A DNA stretch of 64,000 nt from Flavobacterium arcticum. Its GTDB lineage: Bacteria; Bacteroidota; Bacteroidia; Flavobacteriales; Flavobacteriaceae. Where the stretch lies: contig NZ_CP031188.1 in the NCBI RefSeq assembly GCF_003344925.1, positions 1,052,501 through 1,116,500 on the forward strand. The letters are read 5' to 3'. Both the position numbers and the translations under genes were made by a program. Under the pieces are notes generated by a model. It searched no databases and was not told the origin of the DNA. It saw only the letters and a program-made list of their open reading frames with translations. Positions 28,325-37,320 of this stretch are shown piece after piece (the stretch's first letter is position 1; each line of letters opens with the position of its first letter).

Positions 28325-28759
28325 TTATTGTTTGTTTTTTAGTAAGTCGCGAATATCAGTAAGCAATTTCTCTTCTGCGCTTGGTGCTGGTGGTGCAGCA
28401 GGAGCAGCGGCTTCTTTTTTCTTGGTTCTTTCATAAGCTTTTAGTACCATGAAGATGAACAAACCAATGATAATAAAGTTAATTACTATTTGTATAAAGT
28501 TACCATAGTTAATGGTTACAGCTTCTATAGCAGCAACCGTTTCGCCGTTAATTACGCTTTCGGGTTGTGCATCTTTAAGAACGTACTTTAATTCGCTAAA
28601 ATCGACACCACCTAAGGCCATCCCGATAGGAGGCATTAAAATGTCTGTTGTAAACGATTTTACGATAGCTCCAAATGCACCAGCTAGTATTACAGCTGTT
28701 GCTAAATTTACAATATCGCCTTTTAGCAAGAAGGATTTAAAATCTTTAATAAAACTCAT
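28325..28759 (-). CDS. mscL: Large-conductance mechanosensitive channel MscL
   Basis: Forms a pentameric stretch-activated pore that protects against hypo-osmotic shock. The 144-residue product (start at 28759, MSFIKDFKSFLLKGDIVNLA) has TM1 with AVILAGAFGAIVKSFTTDILMPPIG, a loop (about 50-85), TM2 (about 88-110) and a charged C-terminal helix after an Ala/Pro-rich linker. An upstream in-frame ATG at 28810 would add 17 residues ahead of the family start and is disfavoured. It follows murF-alr by 61 bp and may share its transcript. Confidence 0.95.
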   Translation of the reverse strand: MSFIKDFKSFLLKGDIVNLATAVILAGAFGAIVKSFTTDILMPPIGMALGGVDFSELKYVLKDAQPESVINGETVAAIEAVTINYGNFIQIVINFIIIGLFIFMVLKAYERTKKKEAAAPAAPPAPSAEEKLLTDIRDLLKNKQ

Positions 28760-28820
28760 AATTTTTTGTGATTTTGTTGTTAAATATTTTTGGTGGGTAC
28801 TAATGTACAAAAAAAAACAT

Positions 28821-31262
28821 TTATTCTTTGTAGAAAATTCTTTTTACACGATGAGAAATACCTGCTAAAATTTCGTAAGCAATTGTGTTTAAGGTGTTGG
28901 CAATTGTTACAACCGATGGGTCTTTACCAAAGACTATAACTCTGTCTCCTTCTTTGCAGTCAATATTGGTAACATCTACCATAAGCATATCCATACAAAT
29001 ATTACCTACTATTGATGCTTTTTGGCTGTTTATCATTACATAGCCGTTACCGTTACCCCAAGCGCGTGGTATACCATCGGCATAGCCTATGGGTAGTGTG
29101 GCAGTACGTGTTTTTTGGGTTGCTATATATTTACGACTATAGCCTACGCTTTCGCCTACTTCTATTTCTTTTATTTGAAGAATCACTGTTTTTAGCGTAC
29201 CTACATTTTGCAGGTGTTTCATTTCTGTAGGATCGTTGCCTACACCATATAGCCCAATGCCAAGACGCACCATATTGTATTGTGCATTAGGGTAGTTGTA
29301 TATACCCGATGTGTTAAGGATATGTCGCATTGGGTTTATTTGTAAGGCATCTATAAGTTGAGTAGACCATTTTTCGAAAAGGTCAATTTGTTGCGTTGTG
29401 AAGTCTTTAAATTGTAGACTATCACTTGCTGAAAGGTGCGAAAAGATGCTTTTTACCGAAACAAAGTTATTATTGCGTAGTAGTGCTATAAGCTCTGCTA
29501 GTTGATGCTCTTCAAAACCAAGACGATGCATGCCTGTATCGAGTTTTAAATGTATGGGGTAGTTCCATAGGTTTTTTTTACGGGCAAGGTCTATAAAGGC
29601 TTTTAGTTCGCGTAGCGAATATATTTCGGGCTCAAGGTTGTAGGCTGTCATGGCATTAAAAGCACTACTTTCTGGGTTCATCACTACAATAGGAATCATA
29701 GTTCCTGCATTACGAAGGGCAATACCCTCATCGGCAAAGGCTACGCCTAAATAATCTACTTTGTGGTGCGATAGTGTTTTGGCAATTTCATAACTACCAC
29801 TACCATAACCAAAGGCTTTTACCATAACCATAACTTTAGTTTCGGGCTTTAATTTAGCACGATAAAAGTTGAGGTTGTGTACAATGGCATTCAAATTAAT
29901 TTCTAGTACTGTTTCGTGGGTTTTTTCTTCAAGCAAAACCACAATTTCTTCAAATCGGAAACTACGTGCACCTTTTACAAGTATAGTTTCATCTTCAAAA
30001 GCATTACTGTTGTATTGCGCCAAAAACTCCTGCGTAGTTTTATAAGCAAAGAAATTAGGGAAGTCGGCAAGTTTTTTAGTTATCGTTTCGCCTATGCCAA
30101 TAACCCTACCTATTTTATGGGTTCTTAGTAGTTCTTTTACTTTTTTATACAACTCTTTTTTAGTAAACCCACTCTGGAAAATATCCGAAAGGATAATGGT
30201 TTTCTTTTTATGTGTTTTTTGCTGTTCTAAGAAATCGAGCGCTATTTTTAAGGATTGGTAGTCGGCGCTATAGCTGTCATCTATAATCGTGCAGCCGTTA
30301 ATACCATCTTTTACCTGTAGGCGAAGTTCTACGGGATAAAGTCCTGCAAGACGTTGTGTAATTATTTCGTGGCTATAGCCCAAATGCAGCATAACCATTA
30401 GACAGTTAATTGCGTTTTCTATCGCATAATCATCGGTAAAAGGAATTTCTACCGAGAAAATAGTGTCTTGGTAAATTACCTCTAAGCAAGTTGCGCTAGC
30501 TTTTTCCAGCTTGTTTACAAGTACATTTCCTGTATTGTTAAAACTCCAAGTAAAGGTTTTTGTAGTAGCTGGGAGCAGTTTTTCTATAGCTTCATTCTTC
30601 TGTAGTACTAATAGCTTTACCTTGCTAAATAGCTTTAGTTTTTCGAGTGTTTTTTCTTTTTGGCTAGTAAAGCTTTCGTCGTGTGCTGTTCCTATATTAG
30701 TGAGTATTCCTATATCAGGACATATAATATGTTGTAGCTTTTGCATTTCATTGGGTAACGATATGCCAGCTTCGAAAATACCGAGATTATGTTTTTTATT
30801 GATACCAATAATAGATAGGGGTACACCTACTTGCGAGTTGTAGCTCTTAGGGCTTCTAATTACATTATAATCGGGGCTTAATAGGTAATTTAGCCACTCT
30901 TTTACAATAGTTTTGCCATTACTACCTGTTATGCCTATTACAGGAAACTGAAATTGCTGCCTGTAGTATGCTGCAAAATCTTGTAATGCTTGTAAAGTGT
31001 TATTTACAATAATAAAATTAGCTTTTCCTGATACTGTTTCGGGAATATGGGTAACAACAAAATTGACTACTCCTTTATTAAGAAGTTCTGGAATATAATA
31101 ATGCCCATCGCGGTTTTGCCCTGGTAATGCAAAAAAGAGAGTGCTAGCATTGTTTTGCAACGATCTACTGTCTATAGAAACGTTGTCTATATGCGCTTGT
31201 GGTTGTACACTCTCAAAGTATGCTGCTATAGCGGTAGTAATATCTTGTATTTTTAGACTCAA
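28821..31262 (-). CDS. murF-alr: Bifunctional MurF ligase and alanine racemase
   Basis: This is an 813-residue fusion. Residues 1 to about 445 are MurF (UDP-MurNAc-tripeptide:D-Ala-D-Ala ligase), with the ATP loop GSNGKT at 113-118. Residues about 450-813 are a PLP-dependent alanine racemase, with Lys482 in VKAFGYGSG as Schiff-base lysine and Tyr708 in GYSRKY as the second base. NICMDMLMVD is also typical. The two halves make D-Ala and consume D-Ala-D-Ala in the same pathway. Such fusions are a known feature of Bacteroidetes, so this is expected. There is no frameshift between the domains. Confidence 0.95.
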   Translation of the reverse strand: MSLKIQDITTAIAAYFESVQPQAHIDNVSIDSRSLQNNASTLFFALPGQNRDGHYYIPELLNKGVVNFVVTHIPETVSGKANFIIVNNTLQALQDFAAYYRQQFQFPVIGITGSNGKTIVKEWLNYLLSPDYNVIRSPKSYNSQVGVPLSIIGINKKHNLGIFEAGISLPNEMQKLQHIICPDIGILTNIGTAHDESFTSQKEKTLEKLKLFSKVKLLVLQKNEAIEKLLPATTKTFTWSFNNTGNVLVNKLEKASATCLEVIYQDTIFSVEIPFTDDYAIENAINCLMVMLHLGYSHEIITQRLAGLYPVELRLQVKDGINGCTIIDDSYSADYQSLKIALDFLEQQKTHKKKTIILSDIFQSGFTKKELYKKVKELLRTHKIGRVIGIGETITKKLADFPNFFAYKTTQEFLAQYNSNAFEDETILVKGARSFRFEEIVVLLEEKTHETVLEINLNAIVHNLNFYRAKLKPETKVMVMVKAFGYGSGSYEIAKTLSHHKVDYLGVAFADEGIALRNAGTMIPIVVMNPESSAFNAMTAYNLEPEIYSLRELKAFIDLARKKNLWNYPIHLKLDTGMHRLGFEEHQLAELIALLRNNNFVSVKSIFSHLSASDSLQFKDFTTQQIDLFEKWSTQLIDALQINPMRHILNTSGIYNYPNAQYNMVRLGIGLYGVGNDPTEMKHLQNVGTLKTVILQIKEIEVGESVGYSRKYIATQKTRTATLPIGYADGIPRAWGNGNGYVMINSQKASIVGNICMDMLMVDVTNIDCKEGDRVIVFGKDPSVVTIANTLNTIAYEILAGISHRVKRIFYKE

Positions 31263-31353
31263 AGTTTAAGTTTTAGTAGTAAATGTAAAATTAAGGATAA
31301 TCACTTCATTTAAAAATATAATCGAAACATTAAATGCTTTTCGTGTAAATAGC

Positions 31354-31361
31354 TACTTTTG
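31354..31361 (+). promoter_or_regulatory. Candidate -7 box
   Basis: TACTTTTG fits TANNTTTG 24 bp before the ATG at 31386 and excludes an alternative TTG start at 31359. No -33 TTG is at the right distance. Confidence 0.35.
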
Positions 31362-31385
31362 TATCAAAGAGTTAAATATGAAATT

Positions 31386-31718
31386 ATGTGCGATATTATA
31401 GGTTCTTTTTACCTAAAAAGAGTAGCAAGCAATAAGCTGTTAGGCGAGTTTACTAATAATAAGCGTTTCACAGTTTCTTCAGAAAGTTGTGAGCTAATAG
31501 AGCTGGGTAATGCACCTTTTTTAGGAAAATATAACTCAACATGGTGTATAGACGATGAGTGTTTTATGGGGGTACTTATTATTTCGTTTATTGAGCATGC
31601 CGAAAATAAAAGTGTAAAATATAAACTATCATGGTATATTAATGAGGAGCTTACCTATCAAGGCGAAGCTATACTTGTAGATGATATGCTTATGGGACAT
31701 TATGTTTTATTGCACTAA
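31386..31718 (+). CDS. Hypothetical protein
   Basis: This soluble 110-residue protein starts [22 protein letters not shown] and ends YVLLH. There is no signal or membrane segment. I recognise no family. Start at 31386 is supported by a -7 box that covers the alternative start. Its last four bases overlap the 3' end of tdk on the opposite strand. Confidence 0.55.
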   Translation: MCDIIGSFYLKRVASNKLLGEFTNNKRFTVSSESCELIELGNAPFLGKYNSTWCIDDECFMGVLIISFIEHAENKSVKYKLSWYINEELTYQGEAILVDDMLMGHYVLLH

Positions 31719-32338
31719 TTACCTTCTTTTTGTTCCTTATTATCCTTTTGTTTTGATTGTGCTTCGCGCATGGCTTTATAATAAGCAGCTCGGCTTAGGG
31801 GTTCATATTCTTCTGTTTCGCCTAGAAGCACTAAGTTGTCGCTATTTCCTTTCCTAAAGCTATAATTGGCTAAGTTACCTGTGCGGGTACATACAGCATG
31901 TACTTTGGTCACATATTCGGCAGTAGCCATAAGTGCGGGCATAGGACCAAAGGGATTGCCTTTAAAGTCCATGTCTAACCCTGCTACAACAACACGAATA
32001 CCACTATTGGCAAGGTCATTACATACAGCTACAATCTCATCGTCAAAAAACTGAGCTTCGTCTATACCTATAACATCGCAGCCCTGTGCCAGTATGCGAA
32101 TATTGGCAGCAGCAGGTATGGGAGTAGAGCGTATCTCGTTGGCATCGTGCGATATTACCATCTCATCGTGGTAACGAATATCTATGGTGGGCTTAAAAAT
32201 TTCGACTCTTTGCTTAGCAAATTGTGCTCTTTTTAAACGTCGTATGAGTTCTTCGGTTTTACCCGAAAACATCGAGCCGCATATTACTTCTATCCAGCCA
32301 AATTGCTCTTTATGATTTACTGTATTTTCGAGAAACAT
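31715..32338 (-). CDS. tdk: Thymidine kinase
   Basis: Phosphorylates thymidine for salvage into dTMP. The 207-residue type II enzyme starts [10 protein letters not shown]. The 19-residue extension to 32395 would overlap a -7 box and is rejected. It has the P-loop GSMFSGKT (21-28), the DEAQF motif with the catalytic carboxylate (93-97), and the lasso region with [12 protein letters not shown]. Of the usual four zinc cysteines only one (VHAVCTRTG) is evident, so this may be a zinc-independent form. It diverges from the acidic-protein gene at 32441. Confidence 0.93.
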   Translation of the reverse strand: MFLENTVNHKEQFGWIEVICGSMFSGKTEELIRRLKRAQFAKQRVEIFKPTIDIRYHDEMVISHDANEIRSTPIPAAANIRILAQGCDVIGIDEAQFFDDEIVAVCNDLANSGIRVVVAGLDMDFKGNPFGPMPALMATAEYVTKVHAVCTRTGNLANYSFRKGNSDNLVLLGETEEYEPLSRAAYYKAMREAQSKQKDNKEQKEGN

Positions 32339-32392
32339 TTTGTATTTTTCAGGCAGTAAAACAGAAATGTTTTCTGTTACTTTGTACTGAAA

Positions 32393-32400
32393 CAAATTTA
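32393..32400 (-). promoter_or_regulatory. Candidate -7 box of tdk
   Basis: TAAATTTG on the minus strand lies 54 bp before the tdk ATG at 32338. No -33 TTG is at the usual distance. Confidence 0.35.
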
Positions 32401-32440
32401 TTAAAAAACTATTGCGCGACTCCGTTTAATTCTAAAAGTT

Positions 32441-33460
32441 ATGAAGAAAAAGTTAGAAGCCGAATTAATTAGTATAGCTCACAGGATATTAAAACTAAAA
32501 AACAGGGCAGAACTTGACCAATTACAGCAAGAAACACTAAAGCTGTATGAGAAATTGTCGGTGCTTAAATTTGTAGAAGATAACTTTGGCGATGTAAAGC
32601 CTACCATTGGGTATGCTATGGCAGAAGAAAAGCTGGAAGACATATATAACACTCCTGTTTTAGAAGAAACAGAACCCGTAATACAAGAGCCTAAGCCAAT
32701 AGAAGATGCGAAAGAACTAGATGAGCAACAGGCTGAGCCAGCAAAAGAAGTGGAGGAAGATATTAAAGAAGAGGTTGCGGAACCTGTAGCAGAAACAAAA
32801 CCCGAAGCAGCGGTAGAACAAGAAGAAAAGCAAGAAGAACCTATTACTGATAGCGAGCCAGAACCACAACCGCAAACTATTGAAGAGGAAGTGCAAGCTA
32901 TTGAAGAAGATAAGACCAATGATGAGGTAACACCTGTAGGTAAATCGCCTTTTGGGTTTGATATTGATTTTGAACCAAAAGAAGCAACTGAAACTACCGA
33001 AAAACAGAAAGAAATTTCGTTTGAGGATTTCCATGATTATATAGAACCAGAGTTTGTAAAGAAAGATAACGATGCACCTGCTCCCGAAGAAATAAAGGCA
33101 GTAGATGAAGAGTGGCAAAACTGGGAGCCTAAAAAAGAGGAACCCGAAGTACCAGCATCACCGTCAGAGCCTGTTCCTGTAGCAAATACAGCAAGTACAG
33201 CATCGACACGTTCGCTAAACGATTCGTTTGGTAAAAGCATAAACATAGGGCTTAACGACCGTATTGCTTTTGAAAAGCATCTTTTTGAGGGTAGCGGCGA
33301 AGACCTAAACCGTGTACTGTCTCAATTGAATACTTTTGATAAACTTAGCGATGCTCATAATTTTATAAACGATCTTGTAAAGCCCGATTATAATAACTGG
33401 AAAGATAAAGAGGAATATGCCGAGCGTTTTATGGAACTGGTAGCCAAAAAATTTGATTAA
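32441..33460 (+). CDS. Acidic low-complexity protein upstream of rsmI
   Basis: This 339-residue cytoplasmic protein has an N-terminal helix or coiled coil (1-50, KLEAELISIAHRILKLKNRAELDQLQQETLKLYEKL). A long Glu/Pro-rich central region (about 75-255) follows, then a conserved-looking C terminus (about 265-339, GLNDRIAFEKHLFEGSGEDLNRVLSQLNTF). The C-terminal part is typical of a Flavobacteriaceae protein of unknown function encoded next to rsmI. The acidic linker is likely disordered. Its stop shares one base with the rsmI start, so the two are translationally coupled. Confidence 0.8.
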   Translation: MKKKLEAELISIAHRILKLKNRAELDQLQQETLKLYEKLSVLKFVEDNFGDVKPTIGYAMAEEKLEDIYNTPVLEETEPVIQEPKPIEDAKELDEQQAEPAKEVEEDIKEEVAEPVAETKPEAAVEQEEKQEEPITDSEPEPQPQTIEEEVQAIEEDKTNDEVTPVGKSPFGFDIDFEPKEATETTEKQKEISFEDFHDYIEPEFVKKDNDAPAPEEIKAVDEEWQNWEPKKEEPEVPASPSEPVPVANTASTASTRSLNDSFGKSINIGLNDRIAFEKHLFEGSGEDLNRVLSQLNTFDKLSDAHNFINDLVKPDYNNWKDKEEYAERFMELVAKKFD

Positions 33461-34137
33461 TGAGTAAACTTTATATTGTTCCTACGCCTATAGGCAACCT
33501 TGAAGATATGACCTTTAGAGCTATAAAAGTGCTAAAGGAAGCCGACCTGATACTCGCCGAAGATACCCGAACGAGTGGTAAACTCATGAAGCATTTTGAG
33601 ATAGGTACACACATGCAAAGCCACCACATGCACAACGAGCATAAAACGGTAGAGAATATCGTGAAACGCTTACAGATGGGCGAAACTATTGCGCTAATAT
33701 CTGATGCGGGAACCCCTGCAATATCAGATCCCGGTTTTTTACTTACCCGTGCCTGTGTAGAAAATAATATTGACGTAGAATGCCTGCCAGGTGCTACGGC
33801 TTTTGTGCCTGCATTGGTAAATAGTGGATTGCCTAATGATAAATTTGTTTTTGAGGGTTTCTTGCCCGATAAAAAAGGAAGGCAAACGCGTTTTCTTGCC
33901 CTTGCCGAAGAAACCCGTACTATTATTTTTTATGTATCGCCGCACAAGCTGGTAAAAACGTTGGGTGAGTTTGTACAATACTTTGGCGAAAATCGCCCAG
34001 TATCAGTATCGCGAGAGTTGAGCAAAATGCACGAAGAAACCATTCGCGGTACAGCTACAGAGGTGCTAGCGCATTTTGAAGCACACGCCTCAAAAGGGGA
34101 AATTGTTGCTGTTGTGGGAGGGAAGTCTGGGAAGTAA
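33460..34137 (+). CDS. rsmI: 16S rRNA (cytidine-1402-2'-O)-methyltransferase RsmI
   Basis: Methylates the 2'-hydroxyl of C1402 in 16S rRNA with S-adenosylmethionine. The 225-residue protein has the N-terminal LYIVPTPIGNLEDMTFRAI, LAEDTRTSGKL, SDAGTPAISDPG and LPGATAFVPAL, all hallmarks of the tetrapyrrole-methylase fold in RsmI. Length is slightly below the 280 residues of some homologues because the C-terminal extension is absent. It overlaps the previous gene by one base. Confidence 0.95.
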   Translation: MSKLYIVPTPIGNLEDMTFRAIKVLKEADLILAEDTRTSGKLMKHFEIGTHMQSHHMHNEHKTVENIVKRLQMGETIALISDAGTPAISDPGFLLTRACVENNIDVECLPGATAFVPALVNSGLPNDKFVFEGFLPDKKGRQTRFLALAEETRTIIFYVSPHKLVKTLGEFVQYFGENRPVSVSRELSKMHEETIRGTATEVLAHFEAHASKGEIVAVVGGKSGK

Positions 34138-34142
34138 TTAAT

Positions 34143-34172
34143 TTGTCATTCTGACGATAGGAAGAATCTTTT
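34143..34172. repeat. Candidate short interspersed repeat of the Flavobacterium GTCATTCTGACG type
   Basis: The segment contains GTCATTCTGACG and GGAAGAATCTTTT, with ATTCT and AGAAT as inverted ends. From memory, similar CATTCTGACGAAGGAAGAATC elements occur many times between genes in this group. Only this copy is clear in the window. Confidence 0.4.
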
Positions 34173-34196
34173 AAGTAAAAAATAAAATATAAATTA

Positions 34197-36107
34197 ATGT
34201 ATGTACATTTTAATTTTAATGCCACAAACTTAGAAGCTTTTCCTGTAGAGTTAGGGGTGGTAAATAAAGAATTTAATATAGATGATAATAACGTTCTAAC
34301 TAAAATTCATTATTATTCTAACGAAAACCCTATAATAGATTTAGAATCTTTGAGAGGAGGGCTAGAAGGAGTTAAAAATATTAACTTGTTAATTGGGAGT
34401 AATAATTCTGGTAAGAGTAGGTTTTTGAGAGCTCTATTTAAAGAGGCGAATAGAATTACGATTTCGAAAAATCAAATATCCTTAATAGATGAGTATAATG
34501 AATTATTAAAAGATATAATTGTTGGAAAAAAAGTATCCTATACTGATAGGACAGGACAAGATATTCAAAGTTTTTGGGAAGAAAACATATATGCCTATGA
34601 TAGAGTAAATGAGCAAATTGATATCAAAAATCAATTAGGTAAAATCAGGGCTGTTTATAAAGATAGGCAATCTCATATAGAAGATATATCTGATTCAGAG
34701 TATAATGGGATTGTAGTATGTATTAATGCTATAGATAAAATTCTCTCTTTTATAGATAACGTTCGTACAAATTCAAATTTTAAACCAAAGGATAAACTAT
34801 ACATACCAGTATATAGGACTTTAGTTGAAGATGAAGGGTTTCAGCGTCAGGTTTTTGAAAAAATTATTGAAAATAAGTATGGTATTAATAAGAATATATT
34901 TACTGGGCAAAGATTATATACAGAAGTATTAAAGAAGCACACATCATCGCGGATAATAGAACTAGATGCATTTAGCGAATGGATAAAAAAGAATTTTAAT
35001 GAGAATAAAAATGTTAGAATTATTCCAGATGATGAGAGTAGCAATATATTATTAAATATTGATGGTGATTTGACTCCGGTTTATGATTTAGGAGATGGAG
35101 TTCAACAGTTAATTTTATTGATGTTTCCCATTTATACAGCAGAAGATGGAACATGGTTTTTTATAGAAGAACCCGAAACACATTTACATCCCGGATTGCA
35201 GAGAATATTCATTGAAACACTTTTAAATGATGAACATTTAAAGAAAAAAAACTTACGTTTTTTCTTTACTACACACTCAAATCATTTTTTGGATATTTCT
35301 CTTGATCATGAAGAAATCTCTATATTTCAATTTGAAAAAGAAAGTTCTGAAAAATTTAATATTAAAACGAATGTTAAGCCAAGTAAAGAAATTCTCGATT
35401 TATTAGGGGTAAATACATCATCAGTTTTTTTGGCAAATACTTCTATTTGGGTAGAAGGTCCTACCGATAGAAAATATATTTCTAAATGGCTTAAACTGTA
35501 TTGTGAACACAAAGGGTTGCCTTATTTAAAAGAAGATATTGATTTTGCTTTCTTTGAGTATGGAGGCAACTTAATAGAACATTACCTTTTTGATAAAAGT
35601 TTTGATGAAGATGTTACAGAGGCACAGGTTAGGAAAAAAATAAAAGCATTTGCATTGTCTAATAAAGTTTATTTATTAGCAGACAATGATAATGTAGAAG
35701 AAGGGAGTGCAAAATATAAACGAAGGGAAAATTTACAGGGTATTTCAGATAAGAATTTTAAATACCAAAATACTGAATATCGAGAAATTGAAAACTTACT
35801 ACCAGTTAAAATAATTAAAGACTTTATTCCAGAATTGGTTAAACAACATGAGGGGTACGAAAGCATAGGGCTTAATAGGTCTGATTATTATAATAAAGGG
35901 TTAGGGGATTATTTCGAGTCTATTTTGAAACCAAATTTTGACTGTAAGAAGTTTAAAGCTCCTAGCGGAACACTAAATAATCTTTATAAGAACAAGTTGT
36001 GTGACTTTTTTGTCAATGGTAATTATAACTATTCTGATTTGATTAAAGAAAATCAACAATTAGAAGAAGTTATTGAAAACTTATATAGTTTTATAGTTAG
36101 TAAATAG
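34197..36107 (+). CDS. OLD-family ATPase with TOPRIM nuclease domain
   Basis: This is a 636-residue protein. Its ABC-type ATPase part has Walker A GSNNSGKS (67-74), LGDGVQQL (298-305) as the signature-like segment, Walker B FFIEEPETHLHP (321-332) with the catalytic glutamate, and TTHS with the switch histidine at 360. The TOPRIM part begins at WVEGPTDRKY (418-427), with Glu420 and the Asp pair in LLADNDN (494-499). This is the order seen in overcoming-lysogenisation-defect (OLD) nucleases. Some are anti-phage effectors, for example GajA, which is paired with a UvrD-like GajB. No GajB partner is present here. The gene looks AT-richer than its neighbours and lies between housekeeping genes next to a repeat, suggesting acquisition. 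Confidence 0.88.
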   Translation: MYVHFNFNATNLEAFPVELGVVNKEFNIDDNNVLTKIHYYSNENPIIDLESLRGGLEGVKNINLLIGSNNSGKSRFLRALFKEANRITISKNQISLIDEYNELLKDIIVGKKVSYTDRTGQDIQSFWEENIYAYDRVNEQIDIKNQLGKIRAVYKDRQSHIEDISDSEYNGIVVCINAIDKILSFIDNVRTNSNFKPKDKLYIPVYRTLVEDEGFQRQVFEKIIENKYGINKNIFTGQRLYTEVLKKHTSSRIIELDAFSEWIKKNFNENKNVRIIPDDESSNILLNIDGDLTPVYDLGDGVQQLILLMFPIYTAEDGTWFFIEEPETHLHPGLQRIFIETLLNDEHLKKKNLRFFFTTHSNHFLDISLDHEEISIFQFEKESSEKFNIKTNVKPSKEILDLLGVNTSSVFLANTSIWVEGPTDRKYISKWLKLYCEHKGLPYLKEDIDFAFFEYGGNLIEHYLFDKSFDEDVTEAQVRKKIKAFALSNKVYLLADNDNVEEGSAKYKRRENLQGISDKNFKYQNTEYREIENLLPVKIIKDFIPELVKQHEGYESIGLNRSDYYNKGLGDYFESILKPNFDCKKFKAPSGTLNNLYKNKLCDFFVNGNYNYSDLIKENQQLEEVIENLYSFIVSK

Positions 36108-36137
36108 CGTACTAAACTTTAAACCAAAACCTATTCT

Positions 36138-37250
36138 ATGAAAAAAATATCCCAAATTTTCCTGATTACTTTATTTTTAACCCTTTCAGTAGGAGTTAAA
36201 GCCCAATCGGTAGAAATGAAATTTCAACAGGTGTTAGATTCGGTTTATACTGCCAATAAGGATGCTGTTGGGATTATGATTCATGTTGAAGCACCCGATA
36301 AAAATATTTCTTGGACATCGGCTGTGGGGTATGCCAATAAAGAAACTCAAGAAGCTATAAATAAGAACCAACCCGCTATTATTGCTAGTAATACCAAAAC
36401 GTATGTTGCGGTTGCTATCGTTAAACTCATTGAGAATGGTAAGTTGCAATTAAATCAGCCAATAGCCGATTTAATTAATCCTAAAACAAAAGAGCTTCTT
36501 ATAGCTGACGGTTATAAGGTTAACCAAATTACAATAAAGCATTTGCTTTCGCATACCTCAGGAATTGCCGATTATGTAAATGATGCCTATTTTGCATTTA
36601 TATTTGAGCATCAGGATTATCATTGGACGAGAGATGAACAAATACAATTTGCTGTTGAAAACGCAAACCCTTTAGCCGAAGCAGGTAAAACTTATAGCTA
36701 TGCAGATACTAATTATTTATTACTTACAGAAATTATAGAGCATAAAACCAAGAAGCCTTTTTATACTGCCATTAGAGAACTGCTCGAATTTAAAAAACAC
36801 CAGCTTAATGCTACATGGTTTTACAGCTTAGAAAAATACCCAAAAAATGTTTTGCCTTTAGTGCATCAATATTATAGTAAATATGGGCTAAAAGTCGCTG
36901 ATTTACATCCATCTTTCGATTTATATGGTGGTGGTGGGTTGACTGCAACAACTAAAGATTTGGCAATGTTCTTTCAGTTGTTGTTTGAAGGTAAGATTGT
37001 AAAAGACAAAAAGCTGTTAGAGCAAATGCATACTTATGTGCTACCACAAGAAGAATCACGATATTGTTTGGGGCTTCAAAATATTAATTTCCACGGTATG
37101 CATGCTTATTATCACGGTGGTTTTTGGGGTACAGATTGTATGTATGTTCCTGAGCTTAACACTACTATTTCGGTATATACATTAGAGAAAAGTAAACGCG
37201 AACTCAATGCCGAAATAAGCAATACAATACTTCAAATTATTAAGCAATAA
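36138..37250 (+). CDS. Secreted serine hydrolase (beta-lactamase/PBP4-like fold)
   Basis: This 370-residue protein has a signal peptide (about 1-23, FLITLFLTLSVGVKAQ). The SxxK motif SNTK in IIASNTKTYVAVA gives the nucleophile. A Tyr-containing YSYADTNYLLLTEII segment fits the YxN element, and the C-terminal YYHGGFWGTD supplies the HxG-type third motif. Family members are D-Ala-D-Ala carboxypeptidases, esterases or peptidases, and beta-lactam resistance should not be assumed. It is separated from the OLD-family gene by 30 bp. Confidence 0.85.
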   Translation: MKKISQIFLITLFLTLSVGVKAQSVEMKFQQVLDSVYTANKDAVGIMIHVEAPDKNISWTSAVGYANKETQEAINKNQPAIIASNTKTYVAVAIVKLIENGKLQLNQPIADLINPKTKELLIADGYKVNQITIKHLLSHTSGIADYVNDAYFAFIFEHQDYHWTRDEQIQFAVENANPLAEAGKTYSYADTNYLLLTEIIEHKTKKPFYTAIRELLEFKKHQLNATWFYSLEKYPKNVLPLVHQYYSKYGLKVADLHPSFDLYGGGGLTATTKDLAMFFQLLFEGKIVKDKKLLEQMHTYVLPQEESRYCLGLQNINFHGMHAYYHGGFWGTDCMYVPELNTTISVYTLEKSKRELNAEISNTILQIIKQ

Positions 37251-37320
37251 TTGAAGGGTTTTCTGTTGTTTTTCGAATGTCATACAGATAGATTATCTTC
37301 GCTAAAATTTGAATTTTTAA

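Noticed and set aside
28821..31262. MurF-alanine racemase fusion as a novelty
   Set aside because: This fusion is a known feature of Bacteroidetes and both active sites are intact.
32479..33246. Minus-strand frames rich in Ser or Phe opposite the acidic protein gene
   Set aside because: They mirror the Glu/Pro-rich coding of the plus-strand gene and have no start context or family.
34197..36107. Gabija defence system
   Set aside because: The GajA-like protein is present in outline but no UvrD-like GajB gene is adjacent.
36138..37250. Beta-lactamase resistance gene
   Set aside because: The motifs fit the broad serine hydrolase family, and nothing shows beta-lactam hydrolysis.
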